From assembly GCF_003479425.1 (NCBI RefSeq), contig NZ_QUHC01000008.1:146600-210599 (forward strand): DNA of 64,000 bases, written 5' to 3'. The stretch comes from Odoribacter sp. AF15-53. Its GTDB lineage: Bacteria; Bacteroidota; Bacteroidia; Bacteroidales; Marinifilaceae. Under the pieces are notes generated by a model, which was given only the letters and a program-made list of their open reading frames with translations, was not told the DNA's origin and made no database searches. Positions 21,500-29,265 of the stretch are shown piece after piece. A program made the position numbers and the translations under genes. Each line of letters starts with the position of its first letter. The stretch's first letter is position 1.

Positions 21500-21670
21500 G
21501 ATTTTTAATTTTAAAAAATGAATACTTTATTATAATACAAAAACTTTGCAACACATCAACATGCTGCTAACGAACTAAATATATGTACATTCTTTACTAT
21601 CTCAAAAATAATTGACCACCCCCTTTCAAGCGGATTGAAGTTTATATTTAACAATTCGAAAAACTGGCTG

Positions 21671-21678
21671 CAAAGATA
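21671..21678 (-). promoter_or_regulatory. putative rpsU -7 element
   Basis: TATCTTTG on the minus strand (21678-21671) is a perfect TAnnTTTG. No clear -33 box is seen about 20 nt upstream. The predicted rpsU leader would be about 165 nt. The rest of the gap 21500-21976 has no coding signal that I can recognise apart from the hairpin at 21909. Confidence 0.4.
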
Positions 21679-21908
21679 AATCAATTAATCGAGATATGAA
21701 AATAATATCTCATTTTAAACACTCAAAGCCACTCACTATTAAGATCCATCGGCAAAAATCACGTCTTTATTGATAAATATGCCGAATTCTTAATGACACT
21801 GGCTTTCATATACACCCCGGCCCCCCGGACAACAAGCGATCCGAACAAAGCTTATATTTAAATGTATCACCATGGAAGAGTTTGAGGCCAACCCGGGATG
21901 ACAACCAT

Positions 21909-21955
21909 TTTTAAATGAATTGAGGCCGAAAGATTCGCCCTCAATTCATTTAAAA
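21909..21955 (-). terminator. terminator of the Rpn/TPR operon
   Basis: Perfect 17-bp stem TTTTAAATGAATTGAGG / CCTCAATTCATTTAAAA (21909-21925, 21939-21955), with a further CGAA/TTCG pairing in its loop. It lies 21 nt past the stop of the TPR gene, with a U-rich end on both strands. Confidence 0.75.
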
Positions 21956-21976
21956 CTTCAATTTAATAAAACCTTT

Positions 21977-22258
21977 TCACGGGTTCAACAAATCCTTGCA
22001 AAAATAATTAAGTATCCCGTTGATCATATCCAAATAATTCTTCGCCTTCATGTTTTCCGGGTTGATCCGCATCACTTCATTCAGATGATTCAAGGCTTGT
22101 GTCGTGTTCCCCATGGCATAATAAACAGCTCCCAACTCCAACAACACCAATTCACGTTCACCCTCGTTCTTTTCCAACATCTGTTGAAGCATCGCGATAG
22201 CGTCTTCTCTCCTGCCCTGTTTTGCCAATTGTTTTGCTTCTTCTATTCCCATATTCAA
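21977..22258 (-). CDS. small tetratricopeptide-repeat protein
   Basis: 93 residues and no signal peptide. Two TPR-like units are visible (EAKQLAKQGRREDAIAMLQQ and LELGAVYYAMGNTTQALNHL). Such proteins usually mediate protein contacts; no specific partner is known. It lies 9 nt after the Rpn-family nuclease gene and ends at a strong hairpin, so both genes form one unit. The start may be the third codon (MGIEEAK). Confidence 0.75.
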   Translation of the reverse strand: MNMGIEEAKQLAKQGRREDAIAMLQQMLEKNEGERELVLLELGAVYYAMGNTTQALNHLNEVMRINPENMKAKNYLDMINGILNYFCKDLLNP

Positions 22259-22267
22259 ATCTCTTTA

Positions 22268-23167
22268 TTATCCGATTGGAGATGCAAGCATCTCCAATAT
22301 TTTCTCTTCAGACATACCCGAAGCCTTTAACATTCGGGTTATATTTTTCACCTGTTCTTCCCGTTGTCGCAATTCTCTAGCTTTTTGTTCAATCTCCTGA
22401 GATTTTCTCTCGATCTCCTGCTCTTTCTGCATTATCAACGTGTCACGAGCCTCGATTTCCGACAGGATTTCATCCTCGACCTCCATAGCACGACGGACAT
22501 CAGGAGCCACCCCAGCCTTCAGCAAACGAGTCACGATAAGTTGCTCCTCCCCGACAAAAATATCCTCGTTTATCTCTAACAAGTGCGCATTTTCATCCAT
22601 CTGGTAATCTTGATCAAAAACGTTAAGCAATCGTTCCAGTCGGGTCCGCGTCCGTCCCTTCAAGCAAGGGATCTGCACGATAATACTATCATGCGTCAGG
22701 CTCTCAATAAAAGGATCTTTTTGTTCAATCACCCGATCGTCATAATCGAGATAACGCCTACGGACATAAATCACAGGTTCCTGTAAGTCCCCTAACAAAT
22801 GCCCAAGAATGTAAATCGAAATGATCGGCAAACCGAAACGAGGGTCATCTTCGCACATACTTGTCTTGCTCAAGTACTGAGTTCCCAAGTATTGCCGGAA
22901 ACGCAAGGTTTCTGTTGCCAACCACGTTTTCTGCAACTCAATCAAAACCATGTGTTCGTCACCGTCCGGTTCCTTGATCTTTGCAGAGAAATCCATGCGA
23001 AACGACGAGATTCGGTTCTGCATCACCGAGGTATACTCATGTTGCCGCATCTGTAACGTCACGATTTCTTTCTTCAACAAGGCAGAAAGAAGCATTTTCG
23101 CTACACGCTCATCCTCCATCAAGAATTTGAAAACGACATCATATATCGGGTTCGCAATTAAAGTCAT
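22268..23167 (-). CDS. Rpn family PD-(D/E)XK nuclease / putative transposase
   Basis: 299 residues from the ATG at 23167 (MTLIANPIYDVVFKFLMEDE); the frame is open 14 codons further, but a promoter lies there. The N-terminal ~220 residues match the 'PD-(D/E)XK nuclease family transposase' group: NPIYDVVFKFLM, SFRMDFSAKI and MVLIELQKTW, the last two holding the likely catalytic D and E-x-Q/K. The C-terminal 70 residues are a charged coiled coil. Rpn proteins are DNA endonucleases that raise RecA-independent recombination in E. coli, though most are uncharacterised. The gene is in an operon with a TPR protein. Confidence 0.85.
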   Translation of the reverse strand: MTLIANPIYDVVFKFLMEDERVAKMLLSALLKKEIVTLQMRQHEYTSVMQNRISSFRMDFSAKIKEPDGDEHMVLIELQKTWLATETLRFRQYLGTQYLSKTSMCEDDPRFGLPIISIYILGHLLGDLQEPVIYVRRRYLDYDDRVIEQKDPFIESLTHDSIIVQIPCLKGRTRTRLERLLNVFDQDYQMDENAHLLEINEDIFVGEEQLIVTRLLKAGVAPDVRRAMEVEDEILSEIEARDTLIMQKEQEIERKSQEIEQKARELRQREEQVKNITRMLKASGMSEEKILEMLASPIG

Positions 23168-23190
23168 TATTTTCCTTTTTGATTTCAAAC

Positions 23191-23220
23191 AAATGTACAA
23201 CATTTGCATGACATTTCAAA
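23191..23220 (-). promoter_or_regulatory. promoter of Rpn/TPR operon
   Basis: Minus strand: TTG (23220-23218), a 19-nt spacer, then TACATTTG (23198-23191), a perfect Bacteroidota -7 box. This puts the transcript start about 15 nt before ATG 23167 and rejects the upstream in-frame extension. Confidence 0.65.
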
Positions 23221-23303
23221 ACACTCCTTATCAATTTCAACCCACCTATCATCACCAGACACATGACATTCAAGCAACGAACTCGCCCATAAACACCTTT
23301 TAT

Positions 23304-23987
23304 TTACAACGGTTTCCGCAAACACACGGAATTCGAAGCGTCCTTTCCGGTAGCTGTCGTGGCAAAAACATAAACAACAAGCCCGGCAACCTGGGCTTCT
23401 TCCGGGAAATTGACCTTCACGTTAAAAGTCTCACCCCGCACTCCCAGCTCCACGACACGGCAGCGGTGGTTGAGCGGGTAAAAAAGCACGCCAAATATTT
23501 TGTCGTCCAGCAAACGACCAATCGTGTTCAGCGGGAATTTCTGATGCTCAAAAGCAACCGCACGGTTTTCCTCATCGACTTCGATCGTAAGAATCGGAGT
23601 TACCAACGCCCCGGCCGCTACCCGCAACTTATCGTAATCAATGACTCCCCGGAACTCTCGGACCGCTTTTTTACGCCGACGGATCAGCTTATCCGGATTA
23701 ATTCGTTCCACCGTGACCGCACCCGGCACGTTCACACTGGAGAAGCCATTAGCACCCTTGGGATAGCCGTTATCTCCCGGAAATCCCAAACGAATGGCCG
23801 GTCTCAGCCATCTCCCTTCCCGCACCACGGTCCCGAAAGCTACAGACTGTTGTTTTTGGGATTCCTGGGCAGGCTTTCGGCTCACCTCCGCCCCCTTGCA
23901 ATAATTCTTCCCGTTAGCCCCCACGTAAGCAATCACATTCCCGAATTTTCCTCTAATTTTCCCGATAGGATTCATGAGTTCTGCCAT
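23304..23987 (-). CDS. DUF6266-like protein
   Basis: 227 residues and no signal peptide. The N-terminus MNPIGKIRGKFGNVIAYVGA-NGKNYCKG resembles the DUF6266 group of Bacteroidota, in which a G-x-GKxGNxVG pattern is followed by a basic segment. The C-terminal half looks all-beta (VRGETFNVKVNFPEEAQVAG, LVVYVFATT), possibly an Ig-like fold. Function unknown. It is divergent from a second protein with the same layout (24259-24912), separated by a 271-nt region with good promoters for both genes and an 11-bp tandem repeat. Family assignment is from memory of the N-terminal pattern and should be treated as moderate. Confidence 0.65.
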   Translation of the reverse strand: MAELMNPIGKIRGKFGNVIAYVGANGKNYCKGAEVSRKPAQESQKQQSVAFGTVVREGRWLRPAIRLGFPGDNGYPKGANGFSSVNVPGAVTVERINPDKLIRRRKKAVREFRGVIDYDKLRVAAGALVTPILTIEVDEENRAVAFEHQKFPLNTIGRLLDDKIFGVLFYPLNHRCRVVELGVRGETFNVKVNFPEEAQVAGLVVYVFATTATGKDASNSVCLRKPL

Positions 23988-24015
23988 ATCCTCGTTTTTT
24001 TATTGTTTCTCTCGA

Positions 24016-24046
24016 CAAACATACTGAAAGTAATTGACAAAAACAA
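24016..24046 (-). promoter_or_regulatory. promoter of minus-strand DUF6266-like gene
   Basis: TTG (24046-24044), a 20-nt spacer, then TATGTTTG (24023-24016): a perfect -7 box at the ideal distance, about 30 nt before the start codon. Confidence 0.65.
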
Positions 24047-24116
24047 TCCTTTATAGCCTGTTTTCAGAAATAAATACATCATTAATTCTTGATGAATTTC
24101 GGACAAATTGTTTCAT

Positions 24117-24155
24117 GAACCCTATACGAACCCTATATGAACCCTTTATAAACCC
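24117..24155. repeat. four direct repeats GAACCCTAT at exact 11-bp period
   Basis: GAACCC starts at 24117, 24128 and 24139, and AAACCC at 24150, each followed by a T/A-rich spacer. The array lies about 30 nt upstream of the -33 box of the plus-strand gene and about 70 nt upstream of the minus-strand promoter. The 11-bp period puts every copy on one face of the helix, as for cooperative regulator binding. Confidence 0.75.
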
Positions 24156-24185
24156 TATTATAATAAGATTCATAAAGAGTAATTA

Positions 24186-24216
24186 TTGGATATTTAAAAG
24201 ATTTTTAGTACTATTG
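24186..24216 (+). promoter_or_regulatory. promoter of plus-strand DUF6266-like gene
   Basis: TTG (24186-24188), a 20-nt spacer, then TACTATTG (24209-24216), one base from TAnnTTTG. The leader to ATG 24259 is about 35 nt. Confidence 0.55.
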
Positions 24217-24258
24217 TACCGGAATTAATCAGTTATAAACCACCTAATCAGGCATAAA

Positions 24259-24912
24259 ATGGATAATATCTCACCACTTCTTGCAGCTTTACTGGCTAAA
24301 GGACCCGTTCGGGCTGACGGGTTTACTTATTACATGTACGGGAACACGTTACGGAAATGCAAATCCAAACGAGGCCCCAAGAAAACAAAAGCAGAAGGCG
24401 AAAAAAAGGGAGTGGAACGTTTCACTATCGCCCGGAAGATGTGGAAAGTTTATCGTTTGGCCATAGGCGACCTGCCTATCTGGCGGGTCATGGCGAGAGA
24501 AACGAACATGAGCAAGAGTGATTCGCTGTTTCACGCCACGAACGGGGGATGCCTCCGTCCGGGAGTCGGGGTGTGGGCCTTCCCGACCTTCCGTTTTTCG
24601 GTAGGGACGCTCGATGCCCCGCTGATCACGGGAATAGAGAGAGACGGGTGGCAAGTCACGATTCACTGGAAAAACGACGAGGATCGCTCGGAAGCATATC
24701 TGGCAGAACGGGTATTCATCGGCTACTTTTACGACTCGTTGCCGGATTCGCCTCAATTAATCAAAGACATTCCCGCACGCAGAGGCGACAGCAGCGTGAC
24801 CGTGAACATTCCTATCGCCGGACAACCGGACGGAACTCCTCTACACGTGTATCTGTTCTTCGGCGACGAGCAGCTGAATCATTTTTCACCGAGCGGATAT
24901 GCGAGCGTGTGA
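24259..24912 (+). CDS. hypothetical protein, distant partner of the divergent DUF6266-like gene
   Basis: 217 residues and no signal peptide. Not recognised with certainty. It shares its layout with the divergent 227-residue protein: a basic N-terminal part (RKCKSKRGPKKTKAEGEKKG), a central R-x-AI segment followed by an SLFHATNGGCL / GFSSVNV-like element, and a beta-rich C-terminus with a VFIGYFYD / IFGVLFYP match and a final P-x-x-x-HVYLFF / LVVYVFAT strand. A common origin is inferred by eye. Its 3' end overlaps the convergent M23 gene by 27 nt. Confidence 0.6.
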   Translation: MDNISPLLAALLAKGPVRADGFTYYMYGNTLRKCKSKRGPKKTKAEGEKKGVERFTIARKMWKVYRLAIGDLPIWRVMARETNMSKSDSLFHATNGGCLRPGVGVWAFPTFRFSVGTLDAPLITGIERDGWQVTIHWKNDEDRSEAYLAERVFIGYFYDSLPDSPQLIKDIPARRGDSSVTVNIPIAGQPDGTPLHVYLFFGDEQLNHFSPSGYASV

Positions 24913-26574
24913 GATATTGGTTTCAAAAACCGATTCATTCCCCACGACATCCGTCACCTTCAACACCAACCGGTTTTTCCCGTTCACGAAAACCGGTTCG
25001 TTCACATCTCCTTCCAACAGGCGATTCTTAGCGTCATACGTGAACAGGCACCATTTCCCGTTCACCTCCACCCGGTAAGAAGCGATCCCCGACAGATCGT
25101 CAACAATCCGGAACCGGATTTGCCGCCCGGCCCGTCCGGCATAAATAATAACCGGGGCCGTCGTGTCCTGACGAACCGTATATTCCCCCAACACCCGTGG
25201 AGAAGCCTCTAGCCCGTCAGCAGTCCGCTTCGTCTTCAACGCGGAAAAACGGCCATTCTTTTCCAACAGGCAGATCACGGATTTATCAGAGAACTCCCCG
25301 TTCACCGTCAAGCGGGCATTTTTAAGCAAGGGATACATCTGTTTTCCGGTGGAAAATACCGTTATTTTCTCCGTGCTATCTTTTAGCCGCGAACAGACCT
25401 TCGGCTGGCAAACCACCGGATAAGACAAGGCATCCGCTTCCAGATAGAGGGCATAAATCCCTTTTTGCAAATGATTTTCCCGGTCATTCTTCAACAACTG
25501 TTCGCCCGCTTTTAATACCAGCTCCGGGGAAGCCGCCTTGCCTAATAATTGAAACTTGATTCTTGAACGATTTCCGTTAATATCCCGCAAATCCACTGCG
25601 ACATCCACCATGCTATCTTTCTCGACAAGAACAAAACCTTTATCCCGGTTATTCACGGATAGCAAACGATCTTGATAATTCCCGCAAGTAGTGTAAACAA
25701 GCCGTCCCTCCCGGTACTGGTGGAAATCTTTTAGCTCATTCACCAGATAAGTCTGGTCAAAGGAAAGTTCGTTCATGGTCATGTGGAAAACCTCTTTGTC
25801 ATCGACGGACACTTTTAAATCGTATACCCCGAGTTTATTCCACGAATCTTTCATGTAATCGTCGGACTGTACCCCGATCCCAACCCGACCCGCCGGAATT
25901 CCGATTTTTCCTCCCTGAAACACCCGGTTTCCGATATTCTTCACTTCTACCCGACGAGGAACGTTCCTCACGCCTTCCCTGGAAAACGAATAAACATACA
26001 CGCCCCGCACACTAGGTCCCGTTTCGTCCTTCACGGAAAGAAAACGCAGGGGATTCAAAGCATGTTCACTTTTCGTGTCCCGTACCTCGAAATGTAAATG
26101 CGGTCCACCGGAAGAACCGGTATTCCCGCTATAAGCAATAGTGTCACCCGCACGAAAACGAATTCCCCGGGCGAGCATGTTCTCATCTATCTCAAAAGAC
26201 TCCTTATTATATTGTATCTCCCGTACAACCGCGGCCACCTTGGGCACAAAACGATTCAAATGACCATACACCGTGGTAATTCCCCCTTCATGCTCGAGGT
26301 ACAGGGCGTTCCCGTATCCCGTGGCCGAAACTCTTATCCGGGCCACGACCCCGTCTTTCACGCAGATCACGGGCAACCCCTCACGTCCCCCGGTCTTGAA
26401 ATCTAACCCGGAATGCAAATGAGTTGCCCTCAATTCACCAAAATTTCCACTCAACAACGGAATATTTTTCAACGGGTAAAGCAAAGTATCCGTCTGCGCG
26501 CAAATATTTGATGATAAAAGGAGTAACATCACACTCCATACTCCAAATCCTCTCCACATTATTTTATTTGTCAT
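24886..26574 (-). CDS. M23 family metallopeptidase (exported)
   Basis: 562 residues. It has an N-terminal signal peptide (MWRGFGVWSVMLLLLSSNICA, cleaved near QTDTL) and a LytM domain at about residues 45-180 with the two zinc-ligand motifs HLHSGLDFKTGG and GPHLHFEVRD. About 380 residues follow that look like repeated beta-sandwich domains. M23 enzymes cut peptide cross-links in peptidoglycan or act as amidase activators, here in the periplasm. It is divergent from the zapB-like/zapA operon. It overlaps the convergent gene at its 3' end. Confidence 0.88.
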   Translation of the reverse strand: MTNKIMWRGFGVWSVMLLLLSSNICAQTDTLLYPLKNIPLLSGNFGELRATHLHSGLDFKTGGREGLPVICVKDGVVARIRVSATGYGNALYLEHEGGITTVYGHLNRFVPKVAAVVREIQYNKESFEIDENMLARGIRFRAGDTIAYSGNTGSSGGPHLHFEVRDTKSEHALNPLRFLSVKDETGPSVRGVYVYSFSREGVRNVPRRVEVKNIGNRVFQGGKIGIPAGRVGIGVQSDDYMKDSWNKLGVYDLKVSVDDKEVFHMTMNELSFDQTYLVNELKDFHQYREGRLVYTTCGNYQDRLLSVNNRDKGFVLVEKDSMVDVAVDLRDINGNRSRIKFQLLGKAASPELVLKAGEQLLKNDRENHLQKGIYALYLEADALSYPVVCQPKVCSRLKDSTEKITVFSTGKQMYPLLKNARLTVNGEFSDKSVICLLEKNGRFSALKTKRTADGLEASPRVLGEYTVRQDTTAPVIIYAGRAGRQIRFRIVDDLSGIASYRVEVNGKWCLFTYDAKNRLLEGDVNEPVFVNGKNRLVLKVTDVVGNESVFETNISHARISAR

Positions 26575-26613
26575 AAAAAATCAATTAAATCCTCCGCAAA
26601 ATTAATAACACTC

Positions 26614-26644
26614 TTGATATTTAAAAGAAATTATTTTATCTTTG
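26614..26644 (+). promoter_or_regulatory. promoter of zapB-like/zapA operon
   Basis: TTG (26614-26616), a 20-nt spacer, then TATCTTTG (26637-26644): a perfect Bacteroidota promoter about 19 nt before ATG 26663. This rules out the upstream TTG at 26642 as a start. Confidence 0.7.
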
Positions 26645-26662
26645 TGGTGTAAAGATTATGTT

Positions 26663-26953
26663 ATGACAGCAAAACAAGATGCCGTTATTAACGAGCTAAA
26701 CATAAAAGTTGAACGACTGATAAAACTATATATATCCTCGCTGGACAAAAACAGAGAGAAGGATTCGGAGATTAAAGAACTTCGGGGCCGGATCGAGCAA
26801 ATGAAAAGCGAGAACATGAAATTACATGAAGAAATCAAGACATTGAAGGTGGCGACCGCTATCTCGACCGGAGAAGGAAGTTCCGAGGCCAAGAACAGAA
26901 TAAGCCAGCTTGTGCGGGAGATTGATAAATGTATTGCTCTTTTGAATAATTAG
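26663..26953 (+). CDS. small coiled-coil protein (ZapB-like)
   Basis: 96 residues from ATG 26663. Almost the entire chain is a charged coiled coil (NELNIKVERLIKLYISSLDK, KDSEIKELRGRIEQMKSENM), ending with RISQLVREIDKCIALLNN. It lies 2 nt before zapA. Its size, fold and position suggest a ZapB-like partner of ZapA at the division ring; similarity by sequence is weak, as usual for short coiled coils, so the role is inferred from context. Confidence 0.75.
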   Translation: MTAKQDAVINELNIKVERLIKLYISSLDKNREKDSEIKELRGRIEQMKSENMKLHEEIKTLKVATAISTGEGSSEAKNRISQLVREIDKCIALLNN

Positions 26954-26955
26954 AT

Positions 26956-27243
26956 ATGAATGATAAACTTACTATTACGCTGAATATAGCCGGTAGGCCA
27001 TGCGCCCTGAGTGTAGAGAGAGAAGAGGAAGAAATGTTCAGGAATGCTGCCAAACGAATTAATAGTAAGATCGCAAAATATAGGGAAAAGTACGCAACTG
27101 CTGATCCCGTTGATTTTCTAGCCGTTACCGCGTTACAATTCACGGTAGAATTGCTGGAAATTGAAAAACGAAACGACATCGAGCCGATTTTGGACGAGGT
27201 GAAGAGGATTAGTAGCCGGCTGGATGAAGTTGTGAAAGAGTAA
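26956..27243 (+). CDS. zapA: cell division protein ZapA
   Basis: 95 residues, the usual ZapA size. The N-terminal globular part (LTITLNIAGRPCALSVERE-EEEMFRNAAKRIN) precedes a C-terminal helix (FLAVTALQFTVELLEIEKRN). It bundles FtsZ filaments at midcell. It is in an operon with the coiled-coil gene upstream. A 6S-like RNA gene follows, as downstream of zapA in many bacteria. Confidence 0.88.
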   Translation: MNDKLTITLNIAGRPCALSVEREEEEMFRNAAKRINSKIAKYREKYATADPVDFLAVTALQFTVELLEIEKRNDIEPILDEVKRISSRLDEVVKE

Positions 27244-27279
27244 AATTAAAGAAGAGTTCTTTGAAAAGGAAATAGATAT

Positions 27280-27461
27280 ACCCGCATTATTTCGTATTTA
27301 ACTGGAAAACTCAACACTTAACCAATTAGAGTGAAGCTTAGTTAGCCAAAGGCAGGCCTCAACCCTTCGGGGTTCCTTCGGGACGGTGGAAGCCTGAATC
27401 TGACGGCAGCTCTACCCGTGTCTAACAGGGGTTTTTTAAAGAGAAATAGTGCGGGTTTTTT
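27280..27461 (+). ncRNA. ssrS: 6S-like regulatory RNA
   Basis: A ~182-nt unit with no ORF, closed by a 14-bp stem: ACCCGCATTATTTC (27280-27293) pairs with GAAATAGTGCGGGT (27443-27456, one G-U), followed directly by a T6 run. Inside are further hairpins, including CCTTCGG/CCTTCGG-rich arms and GCAGCTCTACCCG. Length, long closing stem and location between zapA and rny fit the 6S RNA that mimics an open promoter and holds RNA polymerase. I did not run a covariance model, so this is an inference from structure and synteny. Confidence 0.65.
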
Positions 27462-27516
27462 GTTTGAACAAAAAACACCAAATATTATATAACAACTATA
27501 AATTCAAGTTACGAAT

Positions 27517-29052
27517 ATGATAACAATAATAATTACCGGTGTTATTGCTTTAGTGGTAGGATTAATAATCGGATACCTGCTAATCAACATGACCTTGAAA
27601 TACAGGAGCAAAAACATCATCAAAGAAGCGGAAGCAGAGGCGGAAGTGATCAAGAAGGACAAGATTCTGCAAGCGAAAGAGAAATTCCTGCAAATCAAGG
27701 CGGAACACGAGAAACAAGTGAACGCCCGCAACAGCAAGATTCTTCTCGCCGAAAACAAGTTAAAACAAAAAGATGCCGAGCTAGCTCGCAAAATGGAAGA
27801 ATGCCAACGAAAAATCAAAGAAGCGGAAACACAACTGGAAACGTTGGAAGTACAAAAAGAATTATTCGAGAAAAAACACGCTGAACTGGATAAATTCAAA
27901 AAACAGCAGATCGAACAACTGGAAGCAATTTCCGGAATGTCTGCCGATCAGGCAAAAGAAAAATTAATCAGTTCTTTGAAAGATGAAGCCGAAACGGAAG
28001 CCATGTCATACGTGAACGAGATCATGGAAGAGGCAAAAATGACGGCAAACATGGAGGCAAAGAAAATCGTGGTAAAAACCATTCAACGGGTGGCAACGGA
28101 AACGGCAACGGAAAACGCTGTCTCTATTTTCCATATCGACTCGGACGAGATCAAGGGACGTATTATCGGACGTGAAGGACGTAATATCCGTGCCTTGGAA
28201 GCCGCAACCGGAGTGGAAATCATCGTGGATGATACCCCGGAAGCGATCGTTCTTTCCGGCTTCGACCCGGTTAGACGCGAGATCGCCCGCCTTTCTCTTC
28301 ACCAACTGGTGACGGACGGACGTATCCACCCGGCCCGGATCGAGGAAGTCGTGAACAAGGTAAAGAAACAAATCGAGGAGGAAATCGTCGAGACCGGAAA
28401 ACGTACCACCATAGATTTAGGTATTCATGGACTACATCCGGAACTGATCCGCTTGGTTGGTAAAATGAAATACCGTTCTTCTTATGGACAGAATTTGTTG
28501 CAGCATGCCCGCGAAACCGCCAATCTCTGCGCCATCATGGCCGCCGAGCTGGGGCTGAACGTGAAAAAAGCGAAACGCGCCGGATTGTTGCACGATATTG
28601 GTAAGGTGCCTGATGACGAACCGGAATTGCCGCACGCTATTCTCGGTATGCGTCTAGCAGAAAAGTACAAAGAGAAACCGGATATCTGTAATGCTATCGG
28701 GGCTCATCACGAGGAAATCGAAATGACCACGATGATCGCTCCCATCGTTCAGGCTTGCGACGCAATCTCCGGCGCACGTCCGGGAGCTAGACGGGAAGTA
28801 GTGGAATCTTACATTAAACGTTTGAAGGAAATGGAAGATTTGGCCCTCTCTTATAACGGTGTGGTTAAAACTTACGCGATACAGGCAGGCCGTGAATTGC
28901 GGGTTGTCGTGGGTAGCGAGAAAGTATCCGACACGGAAGCCGAAAAGATTTCGTACGAGATCGCTAAAAAAATCCAGGACGAAATGACTTATCCCGGACA
29001 AGTGAAAGTAACGGTTATCCGCGAAACGAGAGCAATCAATTACGCGAAATAG
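27517..29052 (+). CDS. rny: ribonuclease Y
   Basis: 511 residues. It has an N-terminal membrane helix ([18 protein letters not shown]), a long coiled coil (about residues 30-190), a KH domain ([21 protein letters not shown]) and an HD domain with [15 protein letters not shown] and GAHHEEIE metal ligands. It starts decay of many mRNAs at the inner membrane. It is preceded by the 6S-like RNA and followed by an intrinsic terminator. Confidence 0.96.
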   Translation: MITIIITGVIALVVGLIIGYLLINMTLKYRSKNIIKEAEAEAEVIKKDKILQAKEKFLQIKAEHEKQVNARNSKILLAENKLKQKDAELARKMEECQRKIKEAETQLETLEVQKELFEKKHAELDKFKKQQIEQLEAISGMSADQAKEKLISSLKDEAETEAMSYVNEIMEEAKMTANMEAKKIVVKTIQRVATETATENAVSIFHIDSDEIKGRIIGREGRNIRALEAATGVEIIVDDTPEAIVLSGFDPVRREIARLSLHQLVTDGRIHPARIEEVVNKVKKQIEEEIVETGKRTTIDLGIHGLHPELIRLVGKMKYRSSYGQNLLQHARETANLCAIMAAELGLNVKKAKRAGLLHDIGKVPDDEPELPHAILGMRLAEKYKEKPDICNAIGAHHEEIEMTTMIAPIVQACDAISGARPGARREVVESYIKRLKEMEDLALSYNGVVKTYAIQAGRELRVVVGSEKVSDTEAEKISYEIAKKIQDEMTYPGQVKVTVIRETRAINYAK

Positions 29053-29054
29053 TT

Positions 29055-29083
29055 AAAAATCCAGCCGCAATGGCTGGATTTTT
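29055..29083 (+). terminator. rny terminator
   Basis: 12-bp stem AAAAATCCAGCC / GGCTGGATTTTT with a 5-nt loop, starting 3 nt after the rny stop. Confidence 0.85.
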
Positions 29084-29116
29084 AAGTTACAAGTTACAGG
29101 TTGGCAGGTGACAAGT
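29084..29116. repeat. dispersed TTACAAGTTACAGG repeat, copy 1
   Basis: AGTTACAAGTTACAGGTTGG and a following GTGACAAGTTCAC belong to an intergenic repeat family that recurs at 32369-32464 and 40941-41028, always directly after a gene end or terminator. Confidence 0.6.
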
Positions 29117-29192
29117 TCACGACAAGCATAGAAGTAGGGGTATAAAAAACTGTAATTTACAAAGCCGAAGGTTTAACCTGCAAATCGAAACC

Positions 29193-29228
29193 AAATAATA
29201 CCGGACAAATGTTTGTCCGGTATTATTT
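29193..29228. repeat. 17-bp perfect inverted repeat before the phosphorylase promoter
   Basis: AAATAATACCGGACAAA (29193-29209) and TTTGTCCGGTATTATTT (29212-29228) around a 2-nt centre. The second arm contains the -33 TTTG of the next promoter. It may be a bidirectional terminator, or an operator; sequence alone does not decide. Confidence 0.75.
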
Positions 29229-29243
29229 GTTTTACTAAATTTG
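29212..29243 (+). promoter_or_regulatory. promoter of nucleoside phosphorylase gene
   Basis: TTTG (29212-29215), a 20-nt spacer, then TAAATTTG (29236-29243), both perfect. The transcript would start around 29250, so the ATG at 29266 is the real start rather than the TTG at 29245. Confidence 0.7.
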
Positions 29244-29265
29244 GTTGCCCAAAAGTAAACGATAT

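Noticed and set aside
22950..24056. 368-codon plus-strand frame across the Rpn and DUF6266-like genes
   Set aside because: It spans two minus-strand genes and their promoters and has no domain signal; both minus genes have good promoters and family patterns.
27244..27516. Reading the zapA-rny structured RNA as tmRNA or SRP RNA
   Set aside because: No tRNA-like ends or tag ORF, and no GGAA-tetraloop SRP domain; length and closing stem suit 6S better.
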